Origin: JAJVID01 sp035714085 | Lineage (GTDB): Bacteria > Acidobacteriota > Blastocatellia > RBC074 | Assembly (NCBI GenBank): GCA_035714085.1 | Contig: DASTMP010000227.1 | Location: 1 to 64,000 of the forward strand | Direction of reading: 5' to 3' | DNA length: 64,000 bases | In this document: positions 41,416-52,236 of the stretch, piece by piece | How positions within the stretch are numbered: the stretch's first letter is position 1 | Layout: each line of letters begins with the position of its first letter | Made by a program: the position numbers and the translations under genes | The notes under the pieces: generated by a model | The model's database searches: none | What the model saw: the letters and a program-made list of their open reading frames with translations, nothing else | What the model was told of the DNA's origin: nothing

Positions 41416-43014
41416 ATGATAAAAAAACTACCCCACAGCATTTGGACGTTTCTGTTGCTGTTCACGCCGATGGCTCTGACGGCGGTGATGGTTCAGGTCT
41501 TCGCCTGGCAGCGGCAGGCGCAATCCCAACTGAAATTTGAACTGTGCGAGACCACCATCGCTGAAATCCATCAGGCGATTCGCTCCGGCAGAATCACATG
41601 CCACCAGTTGGTTGAAGCCTACCTCAAACGCATCGGCGCCTATGACCAATCGACCAAACTCAATTCCATCGTGATCGTAAATCCGCAGGCGCTCGCCGAA
41701 GCCGATCGCCTCGACGAAGAGTTCAGGCGAACCAAAAAGCTGCGCCCGCTGCATGGGATTCCGGTGATCGTCAAAGACAATTTCGACACCAAAGACCTGC
41801 AGACGACTGGCGGCTCGCTGGCGCTGAAGGGCTCGATCCCGCCGGACGACGCCTTTCAGGTTCGCAAGATTCGCGAAGCGGGCGCCATCGTGCTGGCGAA
41901 ATCGAATATGGCCGAATGGGCATTCAGTCCTATGCTCACCGAAAGCTCGATCGCCGGCCTGACGCGCAATCCTTACGACCTTGAGCGCGTCCCGGCGGGA
42001 TCGAGCGGCGGCACGGCGGCTGCGGTCGCGGCCAATCTGGGCGCGGTCGGATTGGGCACTGACACCGGCAACTCCATCAGAGGCCCGTCTTCGCACAACG
42101 CGCTGGTCGGCATTCGCTCGACGATGGGTTTGACGAGCCGCGACGGGATCATCCCTCTATATTTGCGCAACGACATCGGCGGTCCGATAGCGCGCACGGT
42201 TGAAGACGCGGCGCGAGTGCTCGAAGTGATCGCGGGATATGACCCGGCAGACCCTATCACGAAGGCTTCCGAGGGCAAGATTCCGAAGAACTATACGCAG
42301 TTTTTGAAGAAGAATGGCCTGAAGGGCGCGCGGCTGGGGGTGTTTAGAAGATATATCGACGCTCCGACTACCGACCCGCAAATCCAGGCGCTGGTAGCCA
42401 AAGCCATCGAAGATTTGAAAGCGCAAGGCGCGATCGTCGTGGACCCGTTCGATCTCCCGAATTACGACGAGCTGACGAAGGACATCTGGTGCAACTCCTT
42501 CCATTACGACGTGAACAACTACCTGGCGTCGCTCGGCGAGAAGGGCAAGTACAAGAACCTGACCGCAATCGTCGAGTCGGGCTTATATTCGCCATACATC
42601 GAAAGGCGATTGAAGGACGCTATTAAGACCACGCCGCAGTCGGCGCCCTGCAAGGATTTGTATAACGATCCGCGCAGCGTCGCTTTCCGCGAGGCTCTGC
42701 TCAAGGCGATGGAGAAAGACCGCCTCGACGCGATCATCTATCCGACTTGGAGCAATCCGCCCCGGAAGATCGGCGATCTGCAAAGCCCGGCAGGCGACAA
42801 CAGCCAGATGCTCTCGCCGCAAACCGGATTCCCCGCGATCACTGCGCCGATGGGATATACGAATGGTTCGCTCCCAGCGGGACTGACGTTTCTGGGGAGG
42901 CTGTTCAGCGAGCCGGATTTGATCAGGTTCGTCTACGCCTACGAACAGGCGACCAAGCATCGCAGGCCGCCGGAAAAATTCCCGCCTCTTACGCCGGGCG
43001 GGAGGACAGACTGA
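41416..43014 (+). CDS. Amidase-signature family hydrolase, exported
   Basis: 532 residues. The N-terminal hydrophobic segment (about 9-28) suggests export. The amidase-signature Ser-cisSer-Lys triad is intact: K120 (IPVIVKDNFD), S197 in AGSSGGTAAAVAANLG and S220 in GTDTGNSIRGPSS. It hydrolyses amide bonds of an unknown substrate. The ATG at 41416 starts the signal sequence; the frame stays open 84 codons upstream inside the permease gene, but that extension is out-of-frame permease sequence. It sits in a run with a beta-lactamase-like protein and an alpha/beta hydrolase. Confidence 0.92.
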   Translation: MIKKLPHSIWTFLLLFTPMALTAVMVQVFAWQRQAQSQLKFELCETTIAEIHQAIRSGRITCHQLVEAYLKRIGAYDQSTKLNSIVIVNPQALAEADRLDEEFRRTKKLRPLHGIPVIVKDNFDTKDLQTTGGSLALKGSIPPDDAFQVRKIREAGAIVLAKSNMAEWAFSPMLTESSIAGLTRNPYDLERVPAGSSGGTAAAVAANLGAVGLGTDTGNSIRGPSSHNALVGIRSTMGLTSRDGIIPLYLRNDIGGPIARTVEDAARVLEVIAGYDPADPITKASEGKIPKNYTQFLKKNGLKGARLGVFRRYIDAPTTDPQIQALVAKAIEDLKAQGAIVVDPFDLPNYDELTKDIWCNSFHYDVNNYLASLGEKGKYKNLTAIVESGLYSPYIERRLKDAIKTTPQSAPCKDLYNDPRSVAFREALLKAMEKDRLDAIIYPTWSNPPRKIGDLQSPAGDNSQMLSPQTGFPAITAPMGYTNGSLPAGLTFLGRLFSEPDLIRFVYAYEQATKHRRPPEKFPPLTPGGRTD

Positions 43015-43048
43015 GCTTTTCAACACAAAGAGTCGAAAGGACGGAAAA

Positions 43049-44758
43049 ATGAAACAGATTATTTTGTCCTTCGGATTATTCCTGGTATGCGGCCTTGCGC
43101 CACTATCTCAATCTTCAGCGCAAACAGGCTCGAAATCGATCAATGATCAGGTCGATGGCGTCTTTAAGCGGTGGAATAAGTCTGACTCTCCGGGCTGCGC
43201 GTTGGGGGTCATCAAAGACGGGGAACTGATCTATAAGCGCGGCTACGGAATGGCCGACATCGAGCGCAAAGTTCCCATTACGCCTTCCACCGTTTTTAAT
43301 ATCGGCTCGATCACAAAGCAATTCACCGCCGCCTGCATCGCGCTCCTGGCGCAACAGGGAAAAATCTCTCTTGAAGATAATATCCGGAAATACGTTCCTG
43401 AAATTCCGGAATTCAGGGCGCCGATCACGATTCGCCATCTCGTTCATCAAACCAGTGGATTACGCGACTTTTATGACCTGACAGAAATTGCAGGGAGGGA
43501 TTATGAAACCGCTGAGCAGGGCGCCATCCTGGAGTTATTGGCGGGGCAGAAAGAATTAAATTTCAACCCGAACGAACAGCATTTGTACTGCAATGGTTGC
43601 TATGACCTGTTGGCGATCATCGTTAAACGCGCAAGCGGGCTATCGCTGCATGAATTTGCGGAGCGGAACATCTTCAAACCGCTCGGCATGATTCATACGA
43701 CCATTAAAGATAATCGGACAATTCCACCGAATAGCGCCCTCAGTTATGAACCGAACTCCAACAAGTTTCGATTGAGAATACCAAACGACCAACTTGTCGG
43801 ATCACATGGAGTATGGACCACGATAGAAGACCTCTTATTGTGGGATCAGAATTTTTATTCCGGCAAGATCGGCGGTCAATCGTTCATAGAGCAAATGTAC
43901 GCCAGAGGCGTACTCAATGACGGTAATGAAATCGATTATGCTTTCGGATTGAATGTCGGCCATTACAGAGGACTGAAAACAGTTGCGCATGCGGGAGGGG
44001 ACATAGGGTATCGGTCGCAGTTTAGCCGGTTTCCTGATCAAAAATTCTCGTTCATTTGTTTATGCAATACATATACGAGTCCGGGCGGGCTCGTGGAGAA
44101 GGTCGCCGATCTTTATCTCGCCGATCGTTTCAAGAACCCCGTGCGCGAGTTCAGTAAATCGCCTGCTCCCCTCCGGCTTTCGAAGCAGGAACTGGCCGCT
44201 AAAACCGGAGTTTATTGGAACGAGGAGGAAAGGAAATCAATTCGTGTCTACCTCGAAGACGGCAAGCTCAGGCTTGCAATCGGATCGAATCACTATACTT
44301 TATTGCCCTTAAATAAAAATCGATTCCAGTTACTGGGGTATCCTGACCAGATATGCTTTGATCCTCCTGATGTGGATAAACCGCAATGGATGAGACATAT
44401 CGATAATAATGACGAGGTCACGAGCTACGGGGCGACCAATCCCCCTGCGCTGACCTGGGAGCAATTGAAGGAATATGCCGGCGCTTATCGCAGCGAGGAA
44501 TTGAAATCGGGCCTAACAATCAACCTGATGGAAGGCCGCATCAGATTGATAATAGATGAGGCGGCCCAGGCAAAGAGTGAGCCGCATTCTTTAGACGGAA
44601 CAGTTTTGGAACTGCTACCGTTGTTTGCAGACACATATCAGTGTGGCCATGGTTGTTATCTCAATTTTATGCGTAATTCTCAGCGCAAAGTGACCGGATT
44701 CAAACTGAACATGCCTTACACCAATTTTCTTCTCTTTTCCAAAACGCCGAACAATTGA
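43049..44758 (+). CDS. Class C beta-lactamase-like serine hydrolase, secreted
   Basis: 569 residues with a signal peptide (cleavage near SSAQT, residue 25). The beta-lactamase/transpeptidase-like fold has S87-ITK90 (SxxK), Y180-CN182 (YxN) and a HAGGDIG segment in place of KTG. After about residue 360 come two further beta-rich regions (KTGVYWNEEERKSIRVYLEDGKL, EYAGAYRSEELKSGLTINLMEGRI) typical of DUF3471-like C-terminal domains. Family members are peptidases or esterases; true beta-lactamase activity is not implied. The spacing to the neighbouring genes is 34 and 16 bp. Confidence 0.92.
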   Translation: MKQIILSFGLFLVCGLAPLSQSSAQTGSKSINDQVDGVFKRWNKSDSPGCALGVIKDGELIYKRGYGMADIERKVPITPSTVFNIGSITKQFTAACIALLAQQGKISLEDNIRKYVPEIPEFRAPITIRHLVHQTSGLRDFYDLTEIAGRDYETAEQGAILELLAGQKELNFNPNEQHLYCNGCYDLLAIIVKRASGLSLHEFAERNIFKPLGMIHTTIKDNRTIPPNSALSYEPNSNKFRLRIPNDQLVGSHGVWTTIEDLLLWDQNFYSGKIGGQSFIEQMYARGVLNDGNEIDYAFGLNVGHYRGLKTVAHAGGDIGYRSQFSRFPDQKFSFICLCNTYTSPGGLVEKVADLYLADRFKNPVREFSKSPAPLRLSKQELAAKTGVYWNEEERKSIRVYLEDGKLRLAIGSNHYTLLPLNKNRFQLLGYPDQICFDPPDVDKPQWMRHIDNNDEVTSYGATNPPALTWEQLKEYAGAYRSEELKSGLTINLMEGRIRLIIDEAAQAKSEPHSLDGTVLELLPLFADTYQCGHGCYLNFMRNSQRKVTGFKLNMPYTNFLLFSKTPNN

Positions 44759-44774
44759 GCGAAGGAGTGTGAAA

Positions 44775-45803
44775 ATGAGTAACTACATCGTTACCAGCAT
44801 GTTTTGTTTATGGGCCACAATGTTGGCGCCAGGCTTTCTCTATCAAGGGCAGAGCGGTTCTCAACCACGGTCAATCGCGCCTGAATCAAGCGCGCCACGA
44901 CAGGCGGTTGTTACGACCGAGCCGATCATTCTCGAAACGCCTGCTGGAAAGCTGTTCGGCTCGTTAGAGGCGCCGAAATCTTCAGCGCCTCCGCCAGTCG
45001 CTCTGATCATCGCCGGCTCAGGCCCAACCGATCGCAACGGCAACTCTCCGGGGATCCAGGGCGCGAACAATAGTCTTAAATACCTGGCGGAAGGGTTGGC
45101 CGCGCAGGGGGTCTCCTCGGTTCGCTACGATAAGCGCGGCGTGGCGGAGAGTATAAAGGCCGCAACCCGCCAATCGGACCTGCGATTTGAGACTTATATT
45201 GATGACGCCGTTCTGTGGGGCAAGCAGCTTCGCGCCGATAAGCGGTTCTCGTCGGTAATCATCATCGGACACAGCGAAGGTTCTTTGATCGGCATGGTCG
45301 CCGCGCAAAAGATGAACGCGGACGCTTTTATTTCGGTCGCCGGCGCCGGACGCCCTGCGCCACAGGGGCTTCTCGACCAACTGAAGCGCAACCTGCCTGC
45401 TGATTTGCAGAGCCAGGCGGAGATGATCATCAAGAGTCTGTCAGAGGGCAAAATAGTGGAGGATGTCCCGCCAGCGTTAGTCCCACTATTTCCCCGTAGC
45501 ATTCAGCCTTACATAATCTCATATTTCAAATACGATCCGGCGAAAGAGATTGCGAAGCTGTCAATCCCCATTCTGATCACGCAAGGGACGACCGATATTC
45601 AGGTACCCGCGCAAGACGCCAAGCTGCTCGCCGAGGCGAAACCTACCGCGAGTCTCCTGATGATTGAAGGGATGAACCACATGCTCAAGGAAGTTCCCGC
45701 TGAACAGGAAAAGCAGCTGAAGTCTTATACCGATCCATCGCTTCCGGTCGCTCCAAAGCTCATCGATGGGATGAGCAGCTTTATCAAATCTATTAAGAAG
45801 TGA
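44775..45803 (+). CDS. Alpha/beta hydrolase, exported
   Basis: 342 residues with a signal-like N-terminus (about 1-25). The nucleophile elbow is GHSEGS (S167), with VALIIAGSGPTDRNGN (oxyanion region) and VRYDKRGVAES upstream, and a C-terminal LMIEGMNHMLKEV providing the catalytic His. It resembles the YqiA/S9-like family of exported serine hydrolases. GAAGGAGTG lies 7 bp before the ATG; an in-frame GTG at 44769 is less likely. Third of four hydrolase-type genes behind ADOP 2. Confidence 0.9.
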   Translation: MSNYIVTSMFCLWATMLAPGFLYQGQSGSQPRSIAPESSAPRQAVVTTEPIILETPAGKLFGSLEAPKSSAPPPVALIIAGSGPTDRNGNSPGIQGANNSLKYLAEGLAAQGVSSVRYDKRGVAESIKAATRQSDLRFETYIDDAVLWGKQLRADKRFSSVIIIGHSEGSLIGMVAAQKMNADAFISVAGAGRPAPQGLLDQLKRNLPADLQSQAEMIIKSLSEGKIVEDVPPALVPLFPRSIQPYIISYFKYDPAKEIAKLSIPILITQGTTDIQVPAQDAKLLAEAKPTASLLMIEGMNHMLKEVPAEQEKQLKSYTDPSLPVAPKLIDGMSSFIKSIKK

Positions 45804-45838
45804 GTGAAACGATAAACAACTAACAACTGGAGGACGAG

Positions 45839-46681
45839 ATGCTTCAAGATTTGCGTTTTCGTAGGCGTATGCGACTCATGGCGCTCACCATTACGGCTGC
45901 GATATTGTCGGCGCTTGCGCCTGCCATCGGCGCCGACGGCGTTTCCGTATCGCAAGAGACTTCGGGCGCTCCGCTCAACACCCTCTCAGCCGCCGAAAAA
46001 AAAGAGGGGTGGAGGCTTCTCTTCGACGGCAAGACATTCAACGGATGGCGCAGTTACTTTGAAACAATGGACCCGTCCAAAGGCTGGACCATTGAGGCAG
46101 GCTGTTTCAAGAACTCCAAAGGCAACGGGCGTCCCCGCAGCGGCGGCGGCGACATAATGACTGTTGAGCAGTTCACGGATTTCGATTTTCGCCTCGAGTG
46201 GAGTATGCCGCCGGTCGGCAATAGCGGCATCTATTATCTCTTTCAGGAGCGCCAGGATAAACCGGGCGTCGGCATGTATATGGGCGACGACGGCAGAAGC
46301 CCTGTCGGCTTTGAGTATCAGTTGCTTGACGACGAACGACACCCGGACGCTCTCAATAACGGCCCGATCCGTTCGACGGGCTCGCTCTATTCACTAATTC
46401 CTCCCAACGATTCCAAACGACTGAAACCGACGGGCGAGTTCAATGAGTCGCGAATCGTTGTCCGAGGCAAGCACGTCGAACATTGGCTTAATGGAGCCAA
46501 AATCGTCGAATACGATCTGGGAAGCCAGGCATTGATCGATGCTATCGCCAAGAGCAAGTACAAAGACGTTCCGGGTTTCGGCGCCAAGACCAAGACGCGC
46601 ATCCTCTTGCAGGATCACGGCGACGAAGTCAGGTTTCGCAATCTGAAGATTCGTACCCTATCGGGCAAGGAATCAAACTAA
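45839..46681 (+). CDS. DUF1080 (3-keto-disaccharide hydrolase) family protein
   Basis: 280 residues with a signal peptide (about 8-31). The DUF1080 domain runs from EGWRLLFDGKTFNGWRSYF to the C-terminus, with GNSGIYYLFQERQ, EYQLLDDERHPDA, SRIVVRGKHVEHWLNGAKIVEYD and RILLQDHGDEVRFRNLKIR, all characteristic of the family. DUF1080 proteins act on glycans such as 3-keto sugars outside the cytoplasm. GGAGGACG precedes the ATG. Last gene of the run; a strong hairpin follows. Confidence 0.92.
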   Translation: MLQDLRFRRRMRLMALTITAAILSALAPAIGADGVSVSQETSGAPLNTLSAAEKKEGWRLLFDGKTFNGWRSYFETMDPSKGWTIEAGCFKNSKGNGRPRSGGGDIMTVEQFTDFDFRLEWSMPPVGNSGIYYLFQERQDKPGVGMYMGDDGRSPVGFEYQLLDDERHPDALNNGPIRSTGSLYSLIPPNDSKRLKPTGEFNESRIVVRGKHVEHWLNGAKIVEYDLGSQALIDAIAKSKYKDVPGFGAKTKTRILLQDHGDEVRFRNLKIRTLSGKESN

Positions 46682-46753
46682 ATCAGAACACGTGAGGCTG
46701 ATATAGCGCCGCGCGCGTAAGCAAGCGGCTGACCGGCGCCCCAAGACCGGAAT

Positions 46754-46819
46754 AAAAATGTGAGACGGAAAAATAAGGAGAGGGTCTGGAAGGTCTTTAT
46801 TTTTCTGTCTCACATTTTT
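46754..46819 (+). terminator. Long hairpin after the hydrolase operon
   Basis: Arms 46754-46776 and 46797-46819 (AAAAATGTGAGACGG.. and its complement) pair over 23 bp with one G-T pair and a 20-base loop, followed by further T. It fits a terminator, though the arm length would also fit a small inverted-repeat element. Confidence 0.7.
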
Positions 46820-46925
46820 TTGTATACCCTTATTTCCTCCAGCAGTGTGCCGTCGCAATTGTGGGAAAGGTCAATCCCAAAATCGGACGCCGCGATGAGC
46901 CAATGCGGCTTGGTCTCCGCGCCAA

Positions 46926-46940
46926 CTCAAATGATTTGAG
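46926..46940. promoter_or_regulatory. 15-bp palindrome before ADOP 3
   Basis: CTCAAATGATTTGAG: 7-bp perfect arms around one base, 79 bp before the ADOP 3 start. A candidate operator; no regulator gene is adjacent. Confidence 0.45.
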
Positions 46941-47018
46941 CGTTTATCTTGGTCGCGCAGGTGGCACGCGATTTGGTTAGCAATGGGACAAGGTAAGAAC
47001 TGTTTCGAGGAGGAAGTC

Positions 47019-49460
<2,442 letters not shown>

Positions 49461-49593
49461 GTGTCAGGTGTCAGGTTTCAGGTTCCAGGAACCAGGTTTT
49501 AGGTGTCAGATGTGAAGCGCCAGGTAGGAATCTTCGGCGGCATTATTTTACGGAACCTGGCGCCTGACACCTGAAACCTGGATCCTGAAACCT
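49461..49593. repeat. Heptamer hairpin, family B, copy 3, inverted core
   Basis: Left arm: GGTGTCA, GGTTTCA and GGTTCCA units (49461-49520). Right arm: ACCTGGC, ACACCTG and AAACCTG units (49553-49593). The core, read on the minus strand, aligns with those of copies 2, 4 and 5. It fills the ADOP 3 - ADOP 4 gap. Confidence 0.86.
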
Positions 49594-49608
49594 TCTTCTG
49601 GAGGAATT

Positions 49609-52143
49609 ATGCGGACATTCTGGCAAGACTTTTGCTACGGCGCGCGAATGTTAGTGAAGAATCCCGGTTTCACGATGATCGCAGTCCTCACGCTGGCGCT
49701 AGGCATCGGCGCGAACACGGCGATCTTCACCATCATCAATGCGGTATTGCTCCGCGCGCTTCCGGTAAAGGATCCGCAACGGCTCGTCTTTCTCTCGAAT
49801 CCCGATCGGCGCGGAATAAACGCGGAGGAAACGGGAGACAGGAGACTGTTCGCCTATCACGAGTTCGAATGGCTGCGCGATCACAACCGGGTTTTCTCCG
49901 GCGTCTTTGCGGCCCATAGCGAGTTACCTGTTCTCCCGGTGAGAGTGGATGGCGCAGCCCAGAGCGGCGAGAGCGAACGCGCGAGCGTCAGTTTGGTCAG
50001 CGGCGCTTATTTCTCGGTCCTGGGGGTGAACGCCGTCCTCGGCCGGACGTTCACCGAGGAGGCGGATAAAATCAGCGACGCCGATCCAGTGGCGGTAATC
50101 AGTTACGGTTATTGGAAGAACCGATTCGCGTTTAGCCCGTCTGTCGTTGGCCGCGAGCTTCGCATTAATCAAACAACTTTTGACATCATTGGCGTCGCGC
50201 CGCCTGAATTCTCCGGCGAGACCGTTGGTCGCTCGCCCGACATGTGGGTTCCACTGACGATGCGGACCGTGGAACTGTATGCGGGGAAGGGGGCGCTCGC
50301 GCCGCCGCGAGACGTAAAGAACAAATTCATGTCGCTGCAGGTCATGGCCCGCCTGCGCGACGGCGTGAGGCCCGAGCAGGCGCAGGCCGCCGTCAACGTG
50401 ACACTGCAACAACTACTCCAATCTGAAGCCGGCCGACTCGCGGCGGACGAGCGCCCAGGATATTTGAACCAGCGGATCGCGCTCGTGAGCGGTAGCCGGG
50501 GCGCGTCCACCTTGCGCGCTCGGTTTGGCGAACCGCTGCTGATCCTGATGGGGCTGGTCGGGCTGGTATTATTGATCGCTTGCGCCAATGTCGCCAATCT
50601 GCTTCTGGCGCGCGCCGCGACACGGGGCCCGGAGATGGCCGTGCGCGTCGCGCTGGGCGCCGGGCGCGGGAGGTTGATTCGACAACTCCTGACAGAAAGC
50701 GCGCTCCTGGCGCTGCTTGGCGGCGCTTTTGGAATATTGCTGGCGCAGTGGGCTGACGCGCTGCTCCTGCGACTTGTTTCAGCGGGTTCGGCGCCGATAC
50801 CGCTCGATCTTCATCCCGACGCTTACGCGCTCGCCTTCACGCTTGGGGTTTCCATGCTCACTGGAATTTTGTTCGGCCTCGCGCCGGCGTTTCGCGCGAC
50901 GCGCGTGGACGTTCACGCGGCGTTGAAGGGCGGCGCGCGGGGCGCGGCCGGAGGCGTGACCAACAATGGGCGAACGGCCGCAGGCAAGATTTTAGTGATA
51001 GGGCAAGTCTCATTGTCTCTCGTCTCGTTGATCGTCGCCGGGCTGTTCGCGCGCAGCTTTCAAAAGCTGACGCGGATTGAGCCGGGTTATGACGGCGCGC
51101 AGCTCCTTCAATTCAATATCTCTCCGAATCCGGCTAATGCGAACCAGTTCCACAAAGAGTTGCTTGAGCGCCTCCGCGCCGTCCCCGGCGTGCGCGGCGC
51201 GAGTTTATCATTGAGCGGTCTATTCAATGGTGTGAGCCTGGATGCTGAAATTTCGGTCGAGGGCCAATCGGGAGCGCCCGGGCAGCGGATGAGCGCAATC
51301 GGCGATTATGTCGGGCCGAGCTATTTCTCGACGGTGGGCATTCCAATCCTGGCGGGCCGCGAAATCGGGCCACAAGATGAGGGCAAGGCGCCGCTCGCCG
51401 GCGTAATCAATCGGTCGATGGCCGGCGCATATTTTGGAGGAACGAATCCTATCGGCCGCCGGATCAGGGCAAGCGCGGCGTACGGGACATTGGATTTTGT
51501 GGTTATAGGCGTCGTGGCCGATTCGAAGCGCGACGACCTGCGCGAAGCGGCCGAGAGTTGTTTCTACGTCCCATATTTCCACACAGCGCGACATCCAAAC
51601 TTCGCGTGGGCCGTCAATGAAGCGCGCATCGCCGGAAACGCCGCCGCAGTAGTCACGGCGATTCGCGCCGCCATCAAAGAGGCGGCTCCCTCAATGGACA
51701 TGCCCGAAATCCGCTTCGTCAACGATCTCGTCGGCCAGTCCATCACGACCGAGCGCGCCATCGCTCAGCTTTCAGGTTTCTTCGGATTGCTGGCGCTGTC
51801 GCTCGCCTGCGTCGGTTTGTACGGCGTCGTGTCCTTCAACGTCGCAAGCCGGACGAATGAGATCGGCGTCCGGCTTGCGCTCGGCGCCAGTCCGCGCGAC
51901 GTCTTCATGCTGATCGCCAGACAAAGCATGACCCTGGTCTTGATCGGCGTGGTGGTTGGACTGTCTGCGGCCTTCGCGCTGACGCGTCTGATCGCCGGCC
52001 TGCTTTATGACTTGAGCGCGATTGATCCCGCTACCTTTGCCGTGATCCCGCTATTGTTGATGGGAGCGGCGCTGCTGGCCTGTTACATCCCGGCGCGGCG
52101 CGCGACGAAGGTGGATCCGATAATCGCGCTCAGATGTGAATAG
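49609..52143 (+). CDS. ADOP-type ABC efflux permease 4
   Basis: 844 residues, the longest here. Leader FWQDFCYGARMLVKNPG; first periplasmic domain with GAYFSVLGVNAVLGRTF; first FtsX unit with LLIACANVANLLLARAATRGPEMA; C-terminus CYIPARRATKVDPIIALRCE. It diverges from ADOP 1-3 in the second periplasmic domain (LLQFNISPNPANANQFHKEL), suggesting a different partner or cargo. TGGAGGAATT precedes the ATG. Confidence 0.93.
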   Translation: MRTFWQDFCYGARMLVKNPGFTMIAVLTLALGIGANTAIFTIINAVLLRALPVKDPQRLVFLSNPDRRGINAEETGDRRLFAYHEFEWLRDHNRVFSGVFAAHSELPVLPVRVDGAAQSGESERASVSLVSGAYFSVLGVNAVLGRTFTEEADKISDADPVAVISYGYWKNRFAFSPSVVGRELRINQTTFDIIGVAPPEFSGETVGRSPDMWVPLTMRTVELYAGKGALAPPRDVKNKFMSLQVMARLRDGVRPEQAQAAVNVTLQQLLQSEAGRLAADERPGYLNQRIALVSGSRGASTLRARFGEPLLILMGLVGLVLLIACANVANLLLARAATRGPEMAVRVALGAGRGRLIRQLLTESALLALLGGAFGILLAQWADALLLRLVSAGSAPIPLDLHPDAYALAFTLGVSMLTGILFGLAPAFRATRVDVHAALKGGARGAAGGVTNNGRTAAGKILVIGQVSLSLVSLIVAGLFARSFQKLTRIEPGYDGAQLLQFNISPNPANANQFHKELLERLRAVPGVRGASLSLSGLFNGVSLDAEISVEGQSGAPGQRMSAIGDYVGPSYFSTVGIPILAGREIGPQDEGKAPLAGVINRSMAGAYFGGTNPIGRRIRASAAYGTLDFVVIGVVADSKRDDLREAAESCFYVPYFHTARHPNFAWAVNEARIAGNAAAVVTAIRAAIKEAAPSMDMPEIRFVNDLVGQSITTERAIAQLSGFFGLLALSLACVGLYGVVSFNVASRTNEIGVRLALGASPRDVFMLIARQSMTLVLIGVVVGLSAAFALTRLIAGLLYDLSAIDPATFAVIPLLLMGAALLACYIPARRATKVDPIIALRCE

Positions 52144-52220
52144 GTGTCAGGGGTCAGGTTCCAAGTGTCAGTAAAAGAATGACTTCGCAAATTCCTGTCT
52201 GGAACCTGGAACCTGACCCC
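52144..52220. repeat. Heptamer hairpin, family B, copy 4
   Basis: A shorter copy: GGTGTCAGGGGTCAGGTTCC left arm, core AAAGAATGACTTCGCAAATT, right arm GGAACCTGGAACCTGACCCC. It lies between ADOP 4 and ADOP 5. The core is in the same orientation as copies 2 and 5 but more diverged. Confidence 0.84.
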
Positions 52221-52236
52221 TTCTTCTGGAGGAATT

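Noticed and set aside
45839..45920. ADOP-like leader (LQDLRFRRRM) at the start of the DUF1080 protein
   Set aside because: Only a few residues agree and the segment works as a normal signal peptide; too weak to call a second chimera.
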